Part shown: one piece after another, positions 22,697 through 34,974 of the stretch | Layout of the letters: every line of letters starts with the position of its first letter | How positions within the stretch are numbered: the first letter of the stretch is position 1 | NCBI GenBank assembly: GCA_039707465.1 | Contig: CM077643.1 | Coordinates: 67,210,605 to 67,274,604, forward strand | DNA: 64,000 bases | Source of the DNA: Rhabdophis nuchalis | Lineage: Eukaryota; Chordata; Lepidosauria; Squamata; Natricidae | Reading direction: 5' to 3' | The notes under the pieces: model-generated | What the model was told of the DNA's origin: nothing | Database searches by the model: none | Seen by the model: the letters and a program-made list of their open reading frames with translations, nothing else | Made by a program: the position numbers and the translations under genes

Positions 22697-22982
22697 CATG
22701 GGTGGGTTCTGGCAGTCACTACTGCTGGTTTGCTCATGAGCATGTTGCATACATGTGCGTGCTGTGTGTGCATGTGCAGAGCAATGAAAATTGCTGTGTA
22801 CACATGTGCAGAAGCAAAAAAAAAACATGTGCAGAAGCAAAGATGGTGGTGCCTATGGTGCTGCCGGGTAAACTGGTTTGGAGGCATGGCTGGACTGGGT
22901 TGCTGCCAGTTCCAGCGACCCAGGCTGCCAAGCTACTACCGGTTTGGCCAAACTGGTCTGAACCAGTAGGAATCCACCACTG
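22697..22982. mobile_element. hAT MITE, CAGTGGTG-end group, copy A (286 bp)
   Basis: The ends CATGGGTGGGTTCT and AGGAATCCACCACTG are imperfect inverted repeats. The 8-bp target duplication GTCCTCTT is perfect (22689-22696 and 22983-22990). Inside the ends lie the AACTGGTTTG / ACCAGTAGG motifs shared by the other members at 28.8, 43.3, 45.3 and 60.2 kb. The interior has an internal duplication, CATGTGCAGAAGCAAA. It has no coding capacity. Confidence 0.8.
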
Positions 22983-22990
22983 GTCCTCTT

Positions 22991-25267
22991 GAAATCACAA
23001 CTCCTGATCAAAGACCAGATGTCTGTATGATTCCGATCTTTACACACATCATGGCGTTTGGATTCCAAGGACGTCATGGGTGCTCTGTCAAGTGCTAGTC
23101 TGTGGTGTATTTCTTGACTGCTTGTACTTTACCATTGGTGATTGTTCCTAAAAGGTAGAAGCTACCCCTGAACATTCAGAATATTCTTTGTCACTCTTTA
23201 GGCATTTAGGCATTTTTACTTTAACCACTTAGGACCAGTTTTCATGCAGCGATTTTACTACTATTGCTTTATCCATGAAAACATAAAACCGTGAACTGGC
23301 AAACTATTTGCTGCTGAAATCAAGCGGAAAATGGTCATAAAATGGGTGCCAATTACAATGTCTTTAAGTTCCCAGTTGGGAATGGGGCTGTGCTGATTTT
23401 CTCAATTGAGTAAAGGAGTACGGTCATTAATCATGAAATTTACTTAGAATATTTTGCTGTTATCACATTATCCAAGGGAGCTATAAGAAACTATTACAAT
23501 TTTTATAATATTGTGAAAAAAAATTAAAAAGAAGAGGACATGACATAGCAATCTGATTTACTGCTGATTGCACATAAGGGGATGTGGAACTAATACCACA
23601 GACCTGCAAACCTGTCTCTCAGTAGACCTATAAAAAGAATGATGTGATTCAGATACTTGGAGACAGGCAATCAAAAATTAGTCTTACTGATAAATTAAAA
23701 AGAGTTAGAAAAAGTAGGATGCTGTCTATAATTTAGCATCCTGGAACTCATGTAGAACCTTCAGTAGACAGAGCTTCCTTGTAAATTAGACAACCCTTAC
23801 ACATATGTTCTGTGCATGATACTCCCCTGTGCACCCTCTCCACCCATTTTTAGTAGTTCCAACAGTTCCAGGAGCTTTGATTTGTAGGGGCAAAACACTA
23901 ATGTCTTTAGCATCCAGTATGGATAAAGAAACAACATTAGTGTTCACAGTAATATTTTAAATTAAAAAGTCATTTTTGGATAATGAACCTTTATTCTAAA
24001 TGTGCATCTTTATTGAAATTGCTAAGACTTTTGTAAAGAAGTCCTGAATATTAAACTTCTGAAGATATGGTCATAGGAGAAAAAAATAGAAAACTAGTGC
24101 TGGCTTTCTAACATGAAAAATAAACATGAACATTTGCCTAGGATTCAGTGGGCCATCTTTTCTTGCTATTGACCAGTAGTCCTGGATAGGGACTTATCAG
24201 GTAGATAAATCATTAATCAAAGGAAGAATAAATAACAGCTATATTGCAAAATATAGCCCCATCATTAGTCCATGAAAAACTCTATTGCTAGTTGGACGAA
24301 TTATCTATCAGCTACTTATAGAAGACTTGAAAGAGCAGGTTATGGATAGATGGAGGAAATCTATCTAAGTTGTGAGTAGTAGTCAAAAATGACTTGATGG
24401 CACATGATCAATCAACTTACTTTGGAGAATTCCCACAGACTCAAACTTCAGAAAATTAGCATATTTCAAAATATGCATCTCAGATCTGCGTCAAAGGACG
24501 AATAATAAATAAAGACTTGGTGACAAGTGCAAATGAGAGTCAGAATAGTTTCTAATGCTACTTTCTAAGGCAATAATATACACACTAAGCACTGGGGGCC
24601 TTCTTTGGATCCGATTAAGTAGTCCTGAAGCAGCAGGGATAATCGTATTGATTTGGAAGGAATGTCTGGTTAATTTTTCACAAGGCGTAGATTCTTCCAA
24701 AATCAATAACTTTCTGCTGGTATCTTTATTCTTCAGAATAAACTGTGTCTGTCTCAGAAACTTGATTCCTAAGCTCAATTACATTCATAAAACATTCACA
24801 GACATACTAAGCACAAAAGAAATGCAAGCTTATCCAGGCACCATGAGCATTTAACCCCAAGGTAGGACAAAGAGAATTATTTTCCCTTGATATATTGTTG
24901 TCCTTGGACTGATAGGATTTTTAAAAAAAAAATCTTATAGTGCTCTAATGTTCTTTTGTTTTTGTTGGCAACGTCCAAGTGTCTGTTCAGAAGATTCTTT
25001 AAAACTTTTCTTTCATTTCACACTTCTCTCCAGTTCACTCTGCATTCAATACATGAAACAGAATCTGAACTATTTTTAACAATGAATAAAGAACTGAGTG
25101 AATGTGAGAATGTAGACAGAAGCTCTGTTCCGAAAAGAAAAGATTTAGGCTCCAAAGAAATTCTGGATGTTAAACTTGCCAGGCTGCATTCCCAGAGCTG
25201 TCCTTGGTCAGATTGTGTTCAGTTGTTCAACATCTAGAGAAAAGAAGAAGTTGAATAATTCATTTGT
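22991..25267. other. Long stretch without recognised features
   Basis: No exon, RNA gene or repeat family was recognised. The open frames at 24491-24854 are short and without domains. Confidence 0.35.
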
Positions 25268-25728
25268 TCAGATGATTAATACAATACAATATAATACAAT
25301 ACAATAGCAGAATAGAATACAATAGCAGAGTTGGAAGGGAACTTGGAGGTCTTCTAGTCCAACCCCCTGCCTAGGCAGGAAAACCTATCCCATTTCAGAC
25401 AAATGGCTATCCAACATCTTCTTAAAGACTTCCAGTGTTGGGGCATTCACAACCTCTGGAGGCAAGCTGTTTCACTGATTAATTGTTCTAACTGTCAGGA
25501 AACTTCTCCTCAGTTCTAAGTTGCTTCTCTCCTTGATTAGTTTCCACTCACTGCTTCTTGTTCAGGTGCCTTGGAGAATAGTTTGACTCCCTCTTCTTTG
25601 TGGCAATCCCTGAAATATTGGAGCACTGCTATCATGTCTCCCTTAGTCCTTCTTTTCATTAAACTAGACATACCCAGTTTCTGCAACCGTTCTTTATATG
25701 TTTTGCTCTCTAGTCCCCTAATTAATTA
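25268..25728 (-). mobile_element. CR1 LINE 3' segment with AATAC-type tail
   Basis: On the minus strand this covers the ORF2 C-terminus and 3' UTR. Landmarks on the plus strand are AGAGTTGGAAGGGAACTTGG, GGTCTTCTAGTCCAACCCCC and TGTCTCCCTTAGTCC. The 3' end grades into an impure AATAC/AATAG repeat (25268-25325), the kind of microsatellite that snake CR1 elements are known to seed. The coding part has several stops. Confidence 0.75.
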
Positions 25729-28299
25729 TATCTAATGCCGATTTCAGATCATTAAAGGTTTGTGGATAAATTTTAGCATGGAACATCATTGTCTATACCT
25801 AACTTCAGAGGTCTAATGTGGGTATGCTGCTAAACCCCAAAGCACTTGGTTTAAATTGCTTGAAGTACAATTTATATTTCCCACAATAATACCACATTGG
25901 GGATACTTCTAGGAAATTAAATGGCAGTTCACCATTTGGTTTACTATTGATGCTTATTGTGCTATTAGTTAAGACTGTTGACAGGAATAATTTACAATGA
26001 GCTAAACCTCCTCAAGTTTCATTTTCAAATTAAGATTTCAGATTATGTAGGTCACTTTGTTTGGCTATCACCTCCCCTTTTGGATTTGGATTTTTTAGGG
26101 GAAAAAGATTAGGATTAATAAGAAAATTAGACAGATGGGAAGCAAGTGAGCAGTAAGTAAATAAATTTACATTTAATAACATAATGCAAGGTTTGTGCCA
26201 ATTTATTGATACCATTAGGGTAAAAGGGTCCTCACTATCTAGGCTATTAATTTAATCTTTATTAAAAATAAAAAAAATTATCAAAAGTTTATGAGATGAT
26301 CTAGGGAGAAATACAATGTATAAAACAGGAAGAAGACTGATTTTTCAACCATTTTTCTTTTTCCTTCTAAAATGAGAAGCCACAGCAGGCTACAAGGACA
26401 GAGTGGGGATAATTGATCATCTTCTACCCTTTCTGTCCACTGACAGAAACCTACTGTCAGCAGAGAAGACTTATCTGATACTGCCATTAAAGATCATAGG
26501 AATCTTATAAATCTTCATCAGAAGTACAAACCTCAACTATGCTGGAAAGTTCTCCTGCACTTTTCTCAAATAAGTTCTCTCATTCGATTTGTTGAAGGAA
26601 AATTTGCTTTCGATGTTTTTTTCAAAAGTGAAGACATTTTAGTGAAGATCTCATGCATATCTAAGAATTTTAGCAGTGCCCTGCTGGATCAGATCCGTGA
26701 TTCATCTAGTTTGGCAGTCTGGTTTCACAGTGGCAATTGTGGAGGGTATACATAATGGCCTGAAAGGACAGAAAAAGAGCTACTATCACAACAATGATAA
26801 AAAAAAACCCCATTCTTGAGTCTGGCCCAAAAAACTAGTTGAGAAACACATTAAGATAAAAGAAACGGGACAGGAGCATATTCAGACTTGCAAGATTCTG
26901 TTACTTTAGCTGTTCCAGGAAAAGTAGTCTTGATCTATATGATATTGGTTTTCTAGTTTGGGCTATCCTGTAGTTGACAAAATTCTACAATTGTACAAAG
27001 AAATCTACTACTCTCCAGAAGAAGACTTCAGAGGCAATCATAATGCCATCAATGCCAATAACTGCTGATCCTTATGATTTCCATTTATTAGTCCAATACT
27101 TTTTTGAAGACAGCTAAGCTAATGTACAGCCCATTATCTCATGGTAGAAAATTTCAAAGTTCCATTGCCAATTGTGCAAAACAATTTTTTTTCTTTATCC
27201 TGATTTTTCCAGGTTTCAACTTCCAAGTTACTGCTGCTGCTGCTGCTGCTGCTACTACTACTACTACTACTGCTGCTGCTACTACTACTACTTACTACGG
27301 TACTACAGAGAGGACTTTCATTTCCGTCCCATCTGCATTTCTTATCCTATCTGTGAACATGTGTATATGCTTAATGTCTATATGTTATGCAGCATACTAG
27401 TTGGCCTCCTGTGAGAATGCTTTTCTTAGAAATAGGTGCAGTCTTTTTATTACATGTTTTTATGGGAAAAATAAATTTGAACCAGTGTTATAAATTGGGA
27501 AAAGAAAAACACTTAAAGTTTTATCATTTCCCTATGTTCTTTCTGAGTTGGAGGGCAGAAAAATGTAGTCATCCATTTACCCCTTTTTCCTTGTTTTCTT
27601 TAAGAGTAGCAGCATGTCATTTAATTTCTTAGTTGGAGGCCAGGAACTCTAAGTTAACAGCATAGAACAAACAGATTCATGTAGACTCATTTCAATCTCC
27701 AGTGAATAAGTTTGCTGTGGCAACTTGTTTATGGATCTGGGAAATCTTTGTTCCCCACAGCCGAATACTTTGTACTTGCCACTCACCTGTTTTTATCATT
27801 TATGCATAGAGCAAAAGAGAAATCTTTCTTATTTGAAGAAAGAAATGCAGCTCACTTAGTTCCTGAGCTAAATCATTAATAAAATAATGCATACATATAT
27901 GCACATTATCATATATATCCATCATTGCACTTCCCTTTCAGGCTAAGCAATGTTACAAAGAGCACAAAAGTGATTTAAAAATTAATAATTAAATTAAAAA
28001 GGGAAATCTGGTTTTATGAGATGGTCCCATAGATATTGACCTTCAGTGCTTATTGTGGCTTTGTTCACTCAGGGCTTTTATGTACTGCATTTTACTTAGA
28101 TAGAGAATATATAGATAAGTTAACCTATAAGTTGTATCTATCGTTATATCTCACCCAGAATAAGATCTGCACCACCTCCTATCCTTCTGAAAGAGCATGA
28201 AGATCTAGCTTTGCCAAGTATGCTCATTCACAAGCTAAGATCTCCATAGACCATCTGGCAAGACAACATATGCTATCTGTAGCCCATCAACTAAAATGT
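25729..28299. other. Mostly unrecognised; one weak SINE-like block
   Basis: CTGGATCAGATCCGTGATTC and ATCTAGTTTGGCAGTCTGG near 26682-26725 resemble a sauropsid interspersed repeat, at low confidence. The rest shows no gene or family apart from the triplet repeat listed separately. Confidence 0.3.
27229..27299. repeat. (CTG)n/(CTA)n compound triplet repeat
   Basis: CTG units, then CTA, then CTG and CTA again, ending in ACTTACTACGG. Open frames here (Ala/Thr or Cys/Tyr runs) are artefacts of the repeat. Confidence 0.95.
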
Positions 28300-28300
28300 A

Positions 28301-28673
28301 CAGGTAGTCTTCAGAGAACAACAGCAATTAGGTCCAGAACTTCCATTGCAAAGTGGTAAAGGGTCACATGCTGTTTGCAAATCACTGCAAACTGTTAAGT
28401 GAGGATGTCACATGGTTGCCATTTGCAATCCCCTACTTGCTTCCCATTGACTTTACTTGGAGGAAATCAGCAAAGAAACCTGAAAATGGTGACCATGTGG
28501 CCATGGGATGCTGCAATGTCATAATCTCAAGCCAGGCACCATGACTCGCATTGTGACAATGTGACCATGAGAATGCTGTGATAAGTGGAACCTTGAGGAC
28601 CTGTACCACTTGTTCATTTAAATCCCAAATTTAAATGGTGCTAAATGAGTGGTTGTTAAGTGAGGATCACATG
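28301..28673 (+). mobile_element. Tigger/mariner-like non-autonomous DNA element
   Basis: The left end CAGGTAGTCTTCAGAGAAC follows TA, and the right end TTAAGTGAGGATCACATG precedes TA. These fit decayed inverted repeats of the CAGGTAGTCCTCGACTTA type with a TA target duplication. The interior carries repeated ...TGTTAAGTGAG and GACCATG motifs typical of this widespread reptile element. There is no transposase frame. The family assignment to Tigger/pogo rests on the ends. Confidence 0.6.
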
Positions 28674-28763
28674 TAATGTATTTAGCTAACACTTGGTCTG
28701 GATAGAGGAATAATCTTGCTTCATCCCTCCACTGGGTAGTGTTGGTTTAAAAAGGATATTATA

Positions 28764-29017
28764 CAGTGGTGGGATTCAATTTTTTTTACTACTGGTTCTG
28801 TGGGCATGGCTTGGTGGACACGGTGTAGCTTGGTAAGCATGGCAGGTGGAGGATACTGCAAAATCCCCATTCCCTCCCGATCAGCTAGGATTTGGGAGAC
28901 AGAGAATAGATGGGGGTGGGGACAGTCTGAGGTGGCATTTACCGGTTCTCTGAACTACTCAGTATTTCCACTACTGGTTCTCCAGAACTGGTCAGAACCT
29001 GCTGAATATCACCTCTG
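28764..29017 (+). mobile_element. hAT MITE, CAGTGGTG-end group, copy B (254 bp)
   Basis: The ends CAGTGGTGGGATTC and GAATATCACCTCTG are inverted repeats. The flanking 8-bp duplication is ATATTATA (28756-28763) against GTATTATA (29018-29025), with one mismatch. The interior has GGCATGGCTTGGTGGACACG and GGATACTGCAAAATCCCC. Confidence 0.8.
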
Positions 29018-29025
29018 GTATTATA

Positions 29026-30905
29026 AGAAATAAATTTCAATCGAATTTCTGTGTTCAGTTGTAAGACACAGGTGAGATATAAAAGCAGATGTATGAACAG
29101 AAAATTCAGAATTCATCCAAAGAAGTTTTCTATCAATTGAGTCAAGATCAGTAAGGAAAACAAACAATCTTCCCTTATTAAATTGTGTGGATTTCTGAAC
29201 CAAATGATTTAAGATACAAATTATACACACTTAAATCTTGCCTTCTTTTCTGAAAATATTTCTCAGTCTCTGCTTAAGCCCGTTTTTATTAAAATAAATT
29301 CTACATGTATTTTTTCCATATTTTTATCAAATTAATATCTATAATTATAGGTATCTCATTTCTAAAAGATTGGTGGAACTATCATTCAACTCAAATATAC
29401 AAACTGAGCATATTTAATCAATGATTTCACAAAAATATTGATTCCTATCAATCCAGGTTTATTTTATACATTTTAGCAGATGGTAAGTATTTAAATAAGT
29501 TCTTGTCTCCTTTTTTTCTTGAAAAACATGCTAATATTAAGACAGGCCTGCAGTTTTGTTATAGTTGTCTCCATGAAATGGAACATTCAATTAGAATATT
29601 TAAATAGATTGGAATCACTCCCAACCTTTCTCATTAAGATTACAGCAACAAATAGATTGACTTTAACAGTAATTAATGGTTCTCTTCCTGCATATAATTC
29701 TAAATGTTATTCTGACAGATATTGGCCTTTTCTTGAGTGCTTAATGGAACATTTGTAAATTCTTATGCTGCTGTAGTTGCAATTGATGAATTTAATATAT
29801 GAAATAGTGTTGACAAGAATATGAATAAAAATATGGGAGTGGATTTAGATAATAGCTATTTTTATCACACAGAATATCTACTACAGAGAAGACAGAAATA
29901 ATCATAAGAATAACAAGTTGAATAATACATATGTTTAATTACAAGGTTGTCAGTAACAGATGACTGTCACATTAGGAGATTTTGCCTATTATTCAATACA
30001 GGTGGTCAGTATGTTTGTGTAGAAAAATGGCAGATATTGGAAAAGTAAAATAAAGGGGAAGAAGGGTTCTCCCACTCCACCTATGTAGGGTTGTCCCCCA
30101 GCCCCAAATTAACCTGCTTGTACATTTAAAGGAGAATTTCTTAACTTTGAAAAAAACTGCTCTCTCCTAATAAAGTCCCTTTGGTTAAATTACCAGATTT
30201 GGGATTCAAAAATACACACAATATTGGATGTCAGTAAAGAGACACAAAAAACACATTATTTGCTGTTACCAAGTATTTCCCCTTATTCTTGCATTTTTAA
30301 AATTAGATATTATTTCTGATTTAGTGTAATAGCAGGGTGACTTGCTTGATACAGGCATGCACATTACTACTATTTACACATTTTAAGTAAGAGTTTGCAC
30401 GGGGTCCAGCCAGAAAGAGGTCAGATGAAGTCTTGAGGCTCTGTGAGCCCTCACTACATTGTTCTGTACAGGTGACCCAGATCTCCTTCCCACCATCCCT
30501 GTCTCATGAGAAGCACTACAGAACACCATAATGCTCCTTTTCCAGTAGCTGCAGTTCTGAGCTCCGCTTTCCCGATTCTCACTGGGTGCAAGAACTGACA
30601 TTTTCAATTAGTGGGGGAAATAAGTGAAAAGATCTTAGACTGAGTTGCAGGGCAGATGGTATGACTCTTCACCAGTGAAGAATTTTTTTAAGCTTCACTG
30701 TTTGCATTTGCTCTCGTAACATTTTGTTGTTTTAAATGATTCGTTTTTACCATTTGTAGAACATATTGAACAATAAGCAAATCACACTGTTGGATCCTCA
30801 GACTATAGTGAGGGGAAAAAATAAGGGTAAATCTAATCAAGAACATTTAACCATTTAATAATTATCAATATACTGGGCAGAGTTGGTGGCAAGGATCTCT
30901 TCTAT
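29026..30905. other. Unrecognised sequence
   Basis: No exon or repeat family was recognised. A slightly GC-richer block at 30390-30610 holds a 74-codon minus-strand frame without any known domain; I do not call it a gene. Confidence 0.35.
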
Positions 30906-30938
30906 TTATAAATTAGGAATAAATAATATCAGAACTAT

Positions 30939-30999
30939 GGTTACAGCAATAACAATGGTTATTTACAGTAAATAAATAACCATTGTTCTTGCTGTAACC
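30939..30999. repeat. Inverted repeat (27-nt arms)
   Basis: GGTTACAGCAATAACAATGG at the left pairs with CCATTGTTCTTGCTGTAACC at the right across a 7-nt loop. Weaker pairing extends outward to about 30910 and 31032. This may be a small foldback element. Confidence 0.8.
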
Positions 31000-31069
31000 A
31001 AAGTACCTAATATTGGTTATTATAGTTCCTAATGTTGACACCAGGACTTGCCTCAAGAAATTATGGGTG

Positions 31070-31175
31070 CTGCAACACTGGAGATTTTAAAGAAGAGATT
31101 GGACAACCATTTGTCTGAAATGGTATAAGGTCTTCTGCTTGAGGTCCCTTCCAACTCTGTTATTCTGTTATTCAT
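31070..31175 (+). mobile_element. CR1 3' end fragment
   Basis: ACACTGGAGATTTTAAAGAA, CCATTTGTCTGAAATGGTAT and GAGGTCCCTTCCAACTCTGT then TATTCTGTTATTC form the CR1 3' terminus with a short ATTCTGTT repeat. Confidence 0.75.
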
Positions 31176-31179
31176 CTTC

Positions 31180-32020
31180 TACCATTACACTATTAAACAC
31201 TTTTGCTTATGCCAAATATCTGACCATAATATTTGCTTCAAAATAATTTAAAAAATATCAATGAAGAGAGGAGCTTATCCCTTTAGGAACCATTGTAGAA
31301 TTAATGCTAGAACTGATGTAGCCTAATTTAGACAATATTATAGATATTTCCTTCTCCCCATTACAGTCTCAGTAGTGTTACTCCTCTAAGATCAAGGAGG
31401 CTTCCTTCTTTACACTTCTCATCTTGCATATGGAATGACATATAGAATGACTAGCATAGAAAAACAGCAAAGACGAACAGTTCCAACTCACTATTTGATA
31501 TATACTGGAACAGTTACCTAAATAGGATGTCCTTTACACTAGTTTGATATGGTAGTCCTGGAGTTTTGGTTAGCAACTGCATGGGAACTGAAAGGAAATG
31601 GCCAGGAACAAAGGCTCTAACAGGCCTTAATTGAAGACTTATTCTGGGGGAAATAAATAGTTCTAAGACTGAATTTTATTTATTAAACAAGCCTCTGCTA
31701 GCAGCCAAATGCTGGTTTCTAGCCAACATTATCAGTATATAATCATAAAGCTTTAAAATGGAATTTCCTTTAAGTAAAGTGAGATTACTTTACTTATATG
31801 TCAATATGCCAATGCTTTCTTTTTTTTTGTTTTCTTACAGTCAGTCACTGAAATTAAGACACCCTTGCCATTGGCTGAGAGACTGGTCCTGAATACTATC
31901 ACTTCTCAATGGTAGCCTCCATCTTACCTAGGAAAGATCTCTATAATCATAGGACAAGAAAGCATAGGATCTCCTCAAGCTAAAGTATCACTCTATGGAC
32001 AAAGGCATTCATATCTCTCC
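31180..32020. other. Unrecognised sequence
   Basis: No gene or repeat family seen. A pyrimidine run with CAG at 31815-31842 looks like a 3' splice site but has no exon evidence. Confidence 0.3.
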
Positions 32021-32653
32021 TATATGAGCCAGCAGTGTGCAGCAGCTGCCAAAAAAGCCAACACAGTTCTAGGCTGCATAAACAGAGGGATAGAATCTAG
32101 ATCACGTGAAGTGTTAATGCCACTGTATAGTGCCTTGGTATAAGGCCACACTTGGAATACTGCATACAGTTTTGGTCGCCACGTGGAGACTCTGGAAAGA
32201 GTGCAGAGAAGAGCAACCAAGATGATTAGGGGACTGGAGACTAAAACATATGAAGAACGGTTGCAGGAGCTGGGTATGTCTAGTTTGATGAAGAGAAGGA
32301 CCAGGGGAGACATGATAGCAGTGTTCCGATATCTCAGAGGGTGCCACAAAGAAGAGGGAGTCAAACTATTCTCCAAGGCACCTGGGGGCAGGACAAGAAG
32401 CAATGGGTGGAAACTAATCAAGGAGAGAAGCAACTTAGAACTAAAGAGAAATTTCCTGACAGTTAGAACAATTAACCTCTGGAACAGCTTGCCTCCAGAA
32501 GTTGTGAATGCCCCAACCCTGGAAGTCTTTAAAAAGATGTTAGATAGCCATTTGTCTGAAATGGTATAAAGTTCCTGCCCACGCAGGGGGTTGGACTAGA
32601 AGACCTACAAGGTCCCTTCCAACTCTGCTATTGTATTGTATTGTATTGTATAT
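32021..32653 (+). mobile_element. CR1 LINE 3' segment with ATTGT tail
   Basis: This is a 5'-truncated CR1 that begins in ORF2 (AGCCAGCAGTGTGCAGCAGC), passes its C-terminus and ends with GGTCCCTTCCAACTCTGCTA and four to five ATTGT units (32629-32652). It is the best-preserved CR1 3' end in the window. Confidence 0.85.
32183..32569 (+). pseudogene. CR1 ORF2 C-terminal fragment (128 codons open)
   Basis: The open frame reads ETLERVQRRATKMIRGLE, GDMIAVFRYLRGCHKEEG and FLTVRTINLWNSLPPEVVN, ending SHLSEMV. These are the conserved C-terminal residues of CR1 ORF2p. The minus-strand copy at 52.1-52.5 kb is close to identical. The ATG is internal to the original ORF, and a frame break lies just upstream (about 32145-32183). 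Confidence 0.8.
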
Positions 32654-33324
32654 GTCTCAATGCCTATTTATTATCAGTACTGGGATTTAATTGCATACCT
32701 GAGGTAGAACTTGATTGAATGCCTGGAATAAATGCATAAAATACGCATGTAAGATTAAAATGTTAGCATCTGAAAATTCATCTCTATGAAAAATATCTTG
32801 AATAATATTTTGTTATAGTTGTAAGATTCTTTTATATGTATCTTTGTTGGTTTAACCTTCTTTTCTCAATGTCTATGGAGATTCTCAGTCATCCAGGTTA
32901 TGGTTGTCCCAAAGGTGCTTTTTCAAGAGGCAACTGGATTTTCTGTTTTTTTTCCTTTGAAGACCTTTTGTTTCTCATCCAAGAAGCTTCTTCAGCTCAA
33001 ATTACTCAATTTGATTCAATTAATTAATTAAGTGATTCAATTAATTACTCAATTTCTCAAATTACGTCTTCATGAAAGAGAAATAATGCAACCATGTATT
33101 TCCATTATCACTGTAGAAAGACACAATTGGTGTTACCGGCATAAATGCAGAATATATAACCAGCATTTGAGAGACTTAAAGAAAGCAGTCTCTTGCCATT
33201 AAAACAAAATACTTTAATCTAAGCATTGATAAAGGATTGCTTGAAAATTAATTCCCGCTGTATTAGGTGTCCACTCTGGGATTATAGATAAAGATTATTT
33301 TGCAAAATGAAAAATTGAATGCTA
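32654..33324. other. AT-rich sequence, nothing recognised
   Basis: No gene or family seen. A local TTAATTAATTAA-rich duplication sits at 33010-33060. Confidence 0.3.

Positions 33325-33402
<78 letters not shown>
33325..33402. repeat. (AAT)n microsatellite
   Basis: About 26 AAT units abut a minus-strand 3' tail (next entry), suggesting that it grew from that element's tail. Confidence 0.95.
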
Positions 33403-33445
33403 CTTTATTGTCATTGTAAAAATTACAATGAAATTGTAAAGGTCT
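33401..33445 (-). repeat. CAATGACAATAAAG-type 3' tail fragment
   Basis: In reverse this reads CAATTTCATTGTAATTTTTA then CAATGACAATAAAG followed by ATT repeats. It is the same tail as the split repeat at 3950-4049/6113-6150. Confidence 0.5.
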
Positions 33446-34642
33446 TTTTCTTGTTTTTAGAAGGCCAGCCATCTTCTGTCTTCTAAGAAAAGCACATCTT
33501 TGTCATCTTCTTTTTCACAAAAGAATGGGCTTACAAAGATTGTATATTCCCTGTGGTGCATTGACTTGTACCACCACTTTTTGCTAACTATCTCAGCCAC
33601 TACTCAGTAGGATTTATGTGCAGTTGTGTCATAAAAGTGATTCAGTGCTTTTAGTTCAACAGTGCAATTTGCTTACCAATTGCCCCAGAGAACACAATGT
33701 GTCATAGTCATGATTGCAAAGTGTGCACAATAAACTTATGAAGGAGGCAACTCATTTTCCTTTGAAAGGCTTTTAGTACTAAGGCATCCAGTGAGAAACA
33801 AGAGAAATGGCTATTAGGCTAAGGAGGGTGACCTTTCAAAAGGATGTTTTGCCTTTGTGCAAGATTCAAGTTCACATTCCAAGTGTACAATATTTTGTGT
33901 CATTTGAGCTTTACTGTTTCTAATGGTCACTATTGGTGTTCTACATCACACCATGGAAAATAATCCTGTATTTATGTTTTATTCAGTTTGCTGAAAATAA
34001 TTTGCTTGTAAAATTTAAAAGTACATTTTGATTTAATTTTTATGGGACATTGGTTTTTTTTACATTTATTTATTTACAAGACAACATGCTTAGCTTTCCA
34101 TGCAGTAATTAAATTCCAAGGGTACTCTTTTCATTCCAAGTTTCAAACTGGAAAGGGTAGGCAACCAGGGAATGATACAAAATTGTGTAATGGAGAATAA
34201 CATTAGCAATTTTCTTCTCTGCCATTTCCAACAATAAAGTAAGCTTCTAAACATTTCCAAGAGGATATAGTGAAAATAAATTTTAAGCATCCTGAACTTC
34301 ATCAAACACAAAAAAGTATGGTAGGGGAGAACAAGTGGATGAGCAAGAAAAAAACCCTTAATTTTTAGTTTTTAAAAAATTAAATGCACTGAATCTGTAT
34401 AAATTGAATGGTATTTAATGATTCCTTTTCAATCACATTCAAAATCACAATTCATGGAGAAGTTCTGAGGTCTACAGCCAAAGTTTTGTGCATTCTTATT
34501 GTATCTTGATATGTTATATTCCAACTTCTTGTATTTAAGAGCAAAACTCTATTTGATCAAGGGCCCAGACCTATCAATTCCAACATGCTGTTGTCTAGAG
34601 GAGCAGAATCTACATGGACTGAAATAGCTGTTTTCCCAATTT
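33446..34642. other. Unrecognised sequence
   Basis: No exon, RNA or repeat family recognised. Confidence 0.3.
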
Positions 34643-34650
34643 CTTTAGAA

Positions 34651-34966
34651 CAGGGGTCCCCAACCCCCGGGCCATGGACCGGTGCCGGTCCGTGGCTTGA
34701 TAGGAACCGGGCCGCAGGGCTGGAGAGGAGGAGGGAGGAGGGGGCAGGCCCCTGGGCAGAGCGCGCACAGGGGGTGGGAGAACACAGGTGCAGCCGCTCA
34801 CGCTGTTGGGGGCCCTAGAGGGGCGAGTGAACTGACTCACACACACCCCACGCAAGCATGCGCCGCCTGTTCCTCCTCCCCCCGCTCCCCCTCTACGCAG
34901 GCCGGTCCGCAGAATTTTCTTTAAAATGAAACCGGTCCCTGGTGCCAAAAAGGTTGGGGACCCCTG
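34651..34966. mobile_element. GC-rich hAT element (316 bp)
   Basis: The ends CAGGGGTCCCCAACCCCCGG and AAAAAGGTTGGGGACCCCTG are inverted repeats. The 8-bp duplication is CTTTAGAA (34643-34650) against CTTTATAA (34967-34974), with one mismatch. Subterminal GGACCGGTGCCGGTCC and GAAACCGGTCCCTGG motifs match a hAT family also known from mammals. The interior is GC- and CpG-rich, unlike the flanks. It lacks a transposase; overlapping open frames are chance products of the composition. Confidence 0.8.
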
Positions 34967-34974
34967 CTTTATAA

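Noticed and set aside
27104..27414. Frames with Ala/Thr or Cys/Tyr runs
   Set aside because: They come from the CTG/CTA triplet repeat.
30383..30607. 74-codon minus-strand frame in a GC-richer block
   Set aside because: Considered as an exon, but no conserved motif or paired splice sites could be shown.
31815..31842. Polypyrimidine tract plus CAG as a splice acceptor
   Set aside because: No coding frame follows and no partner donor is evident.
34585..34948. Gly/Arg-rich frames on both strands
   Set aside because: They lie within the GC-rich hAT element and reflect its composition.
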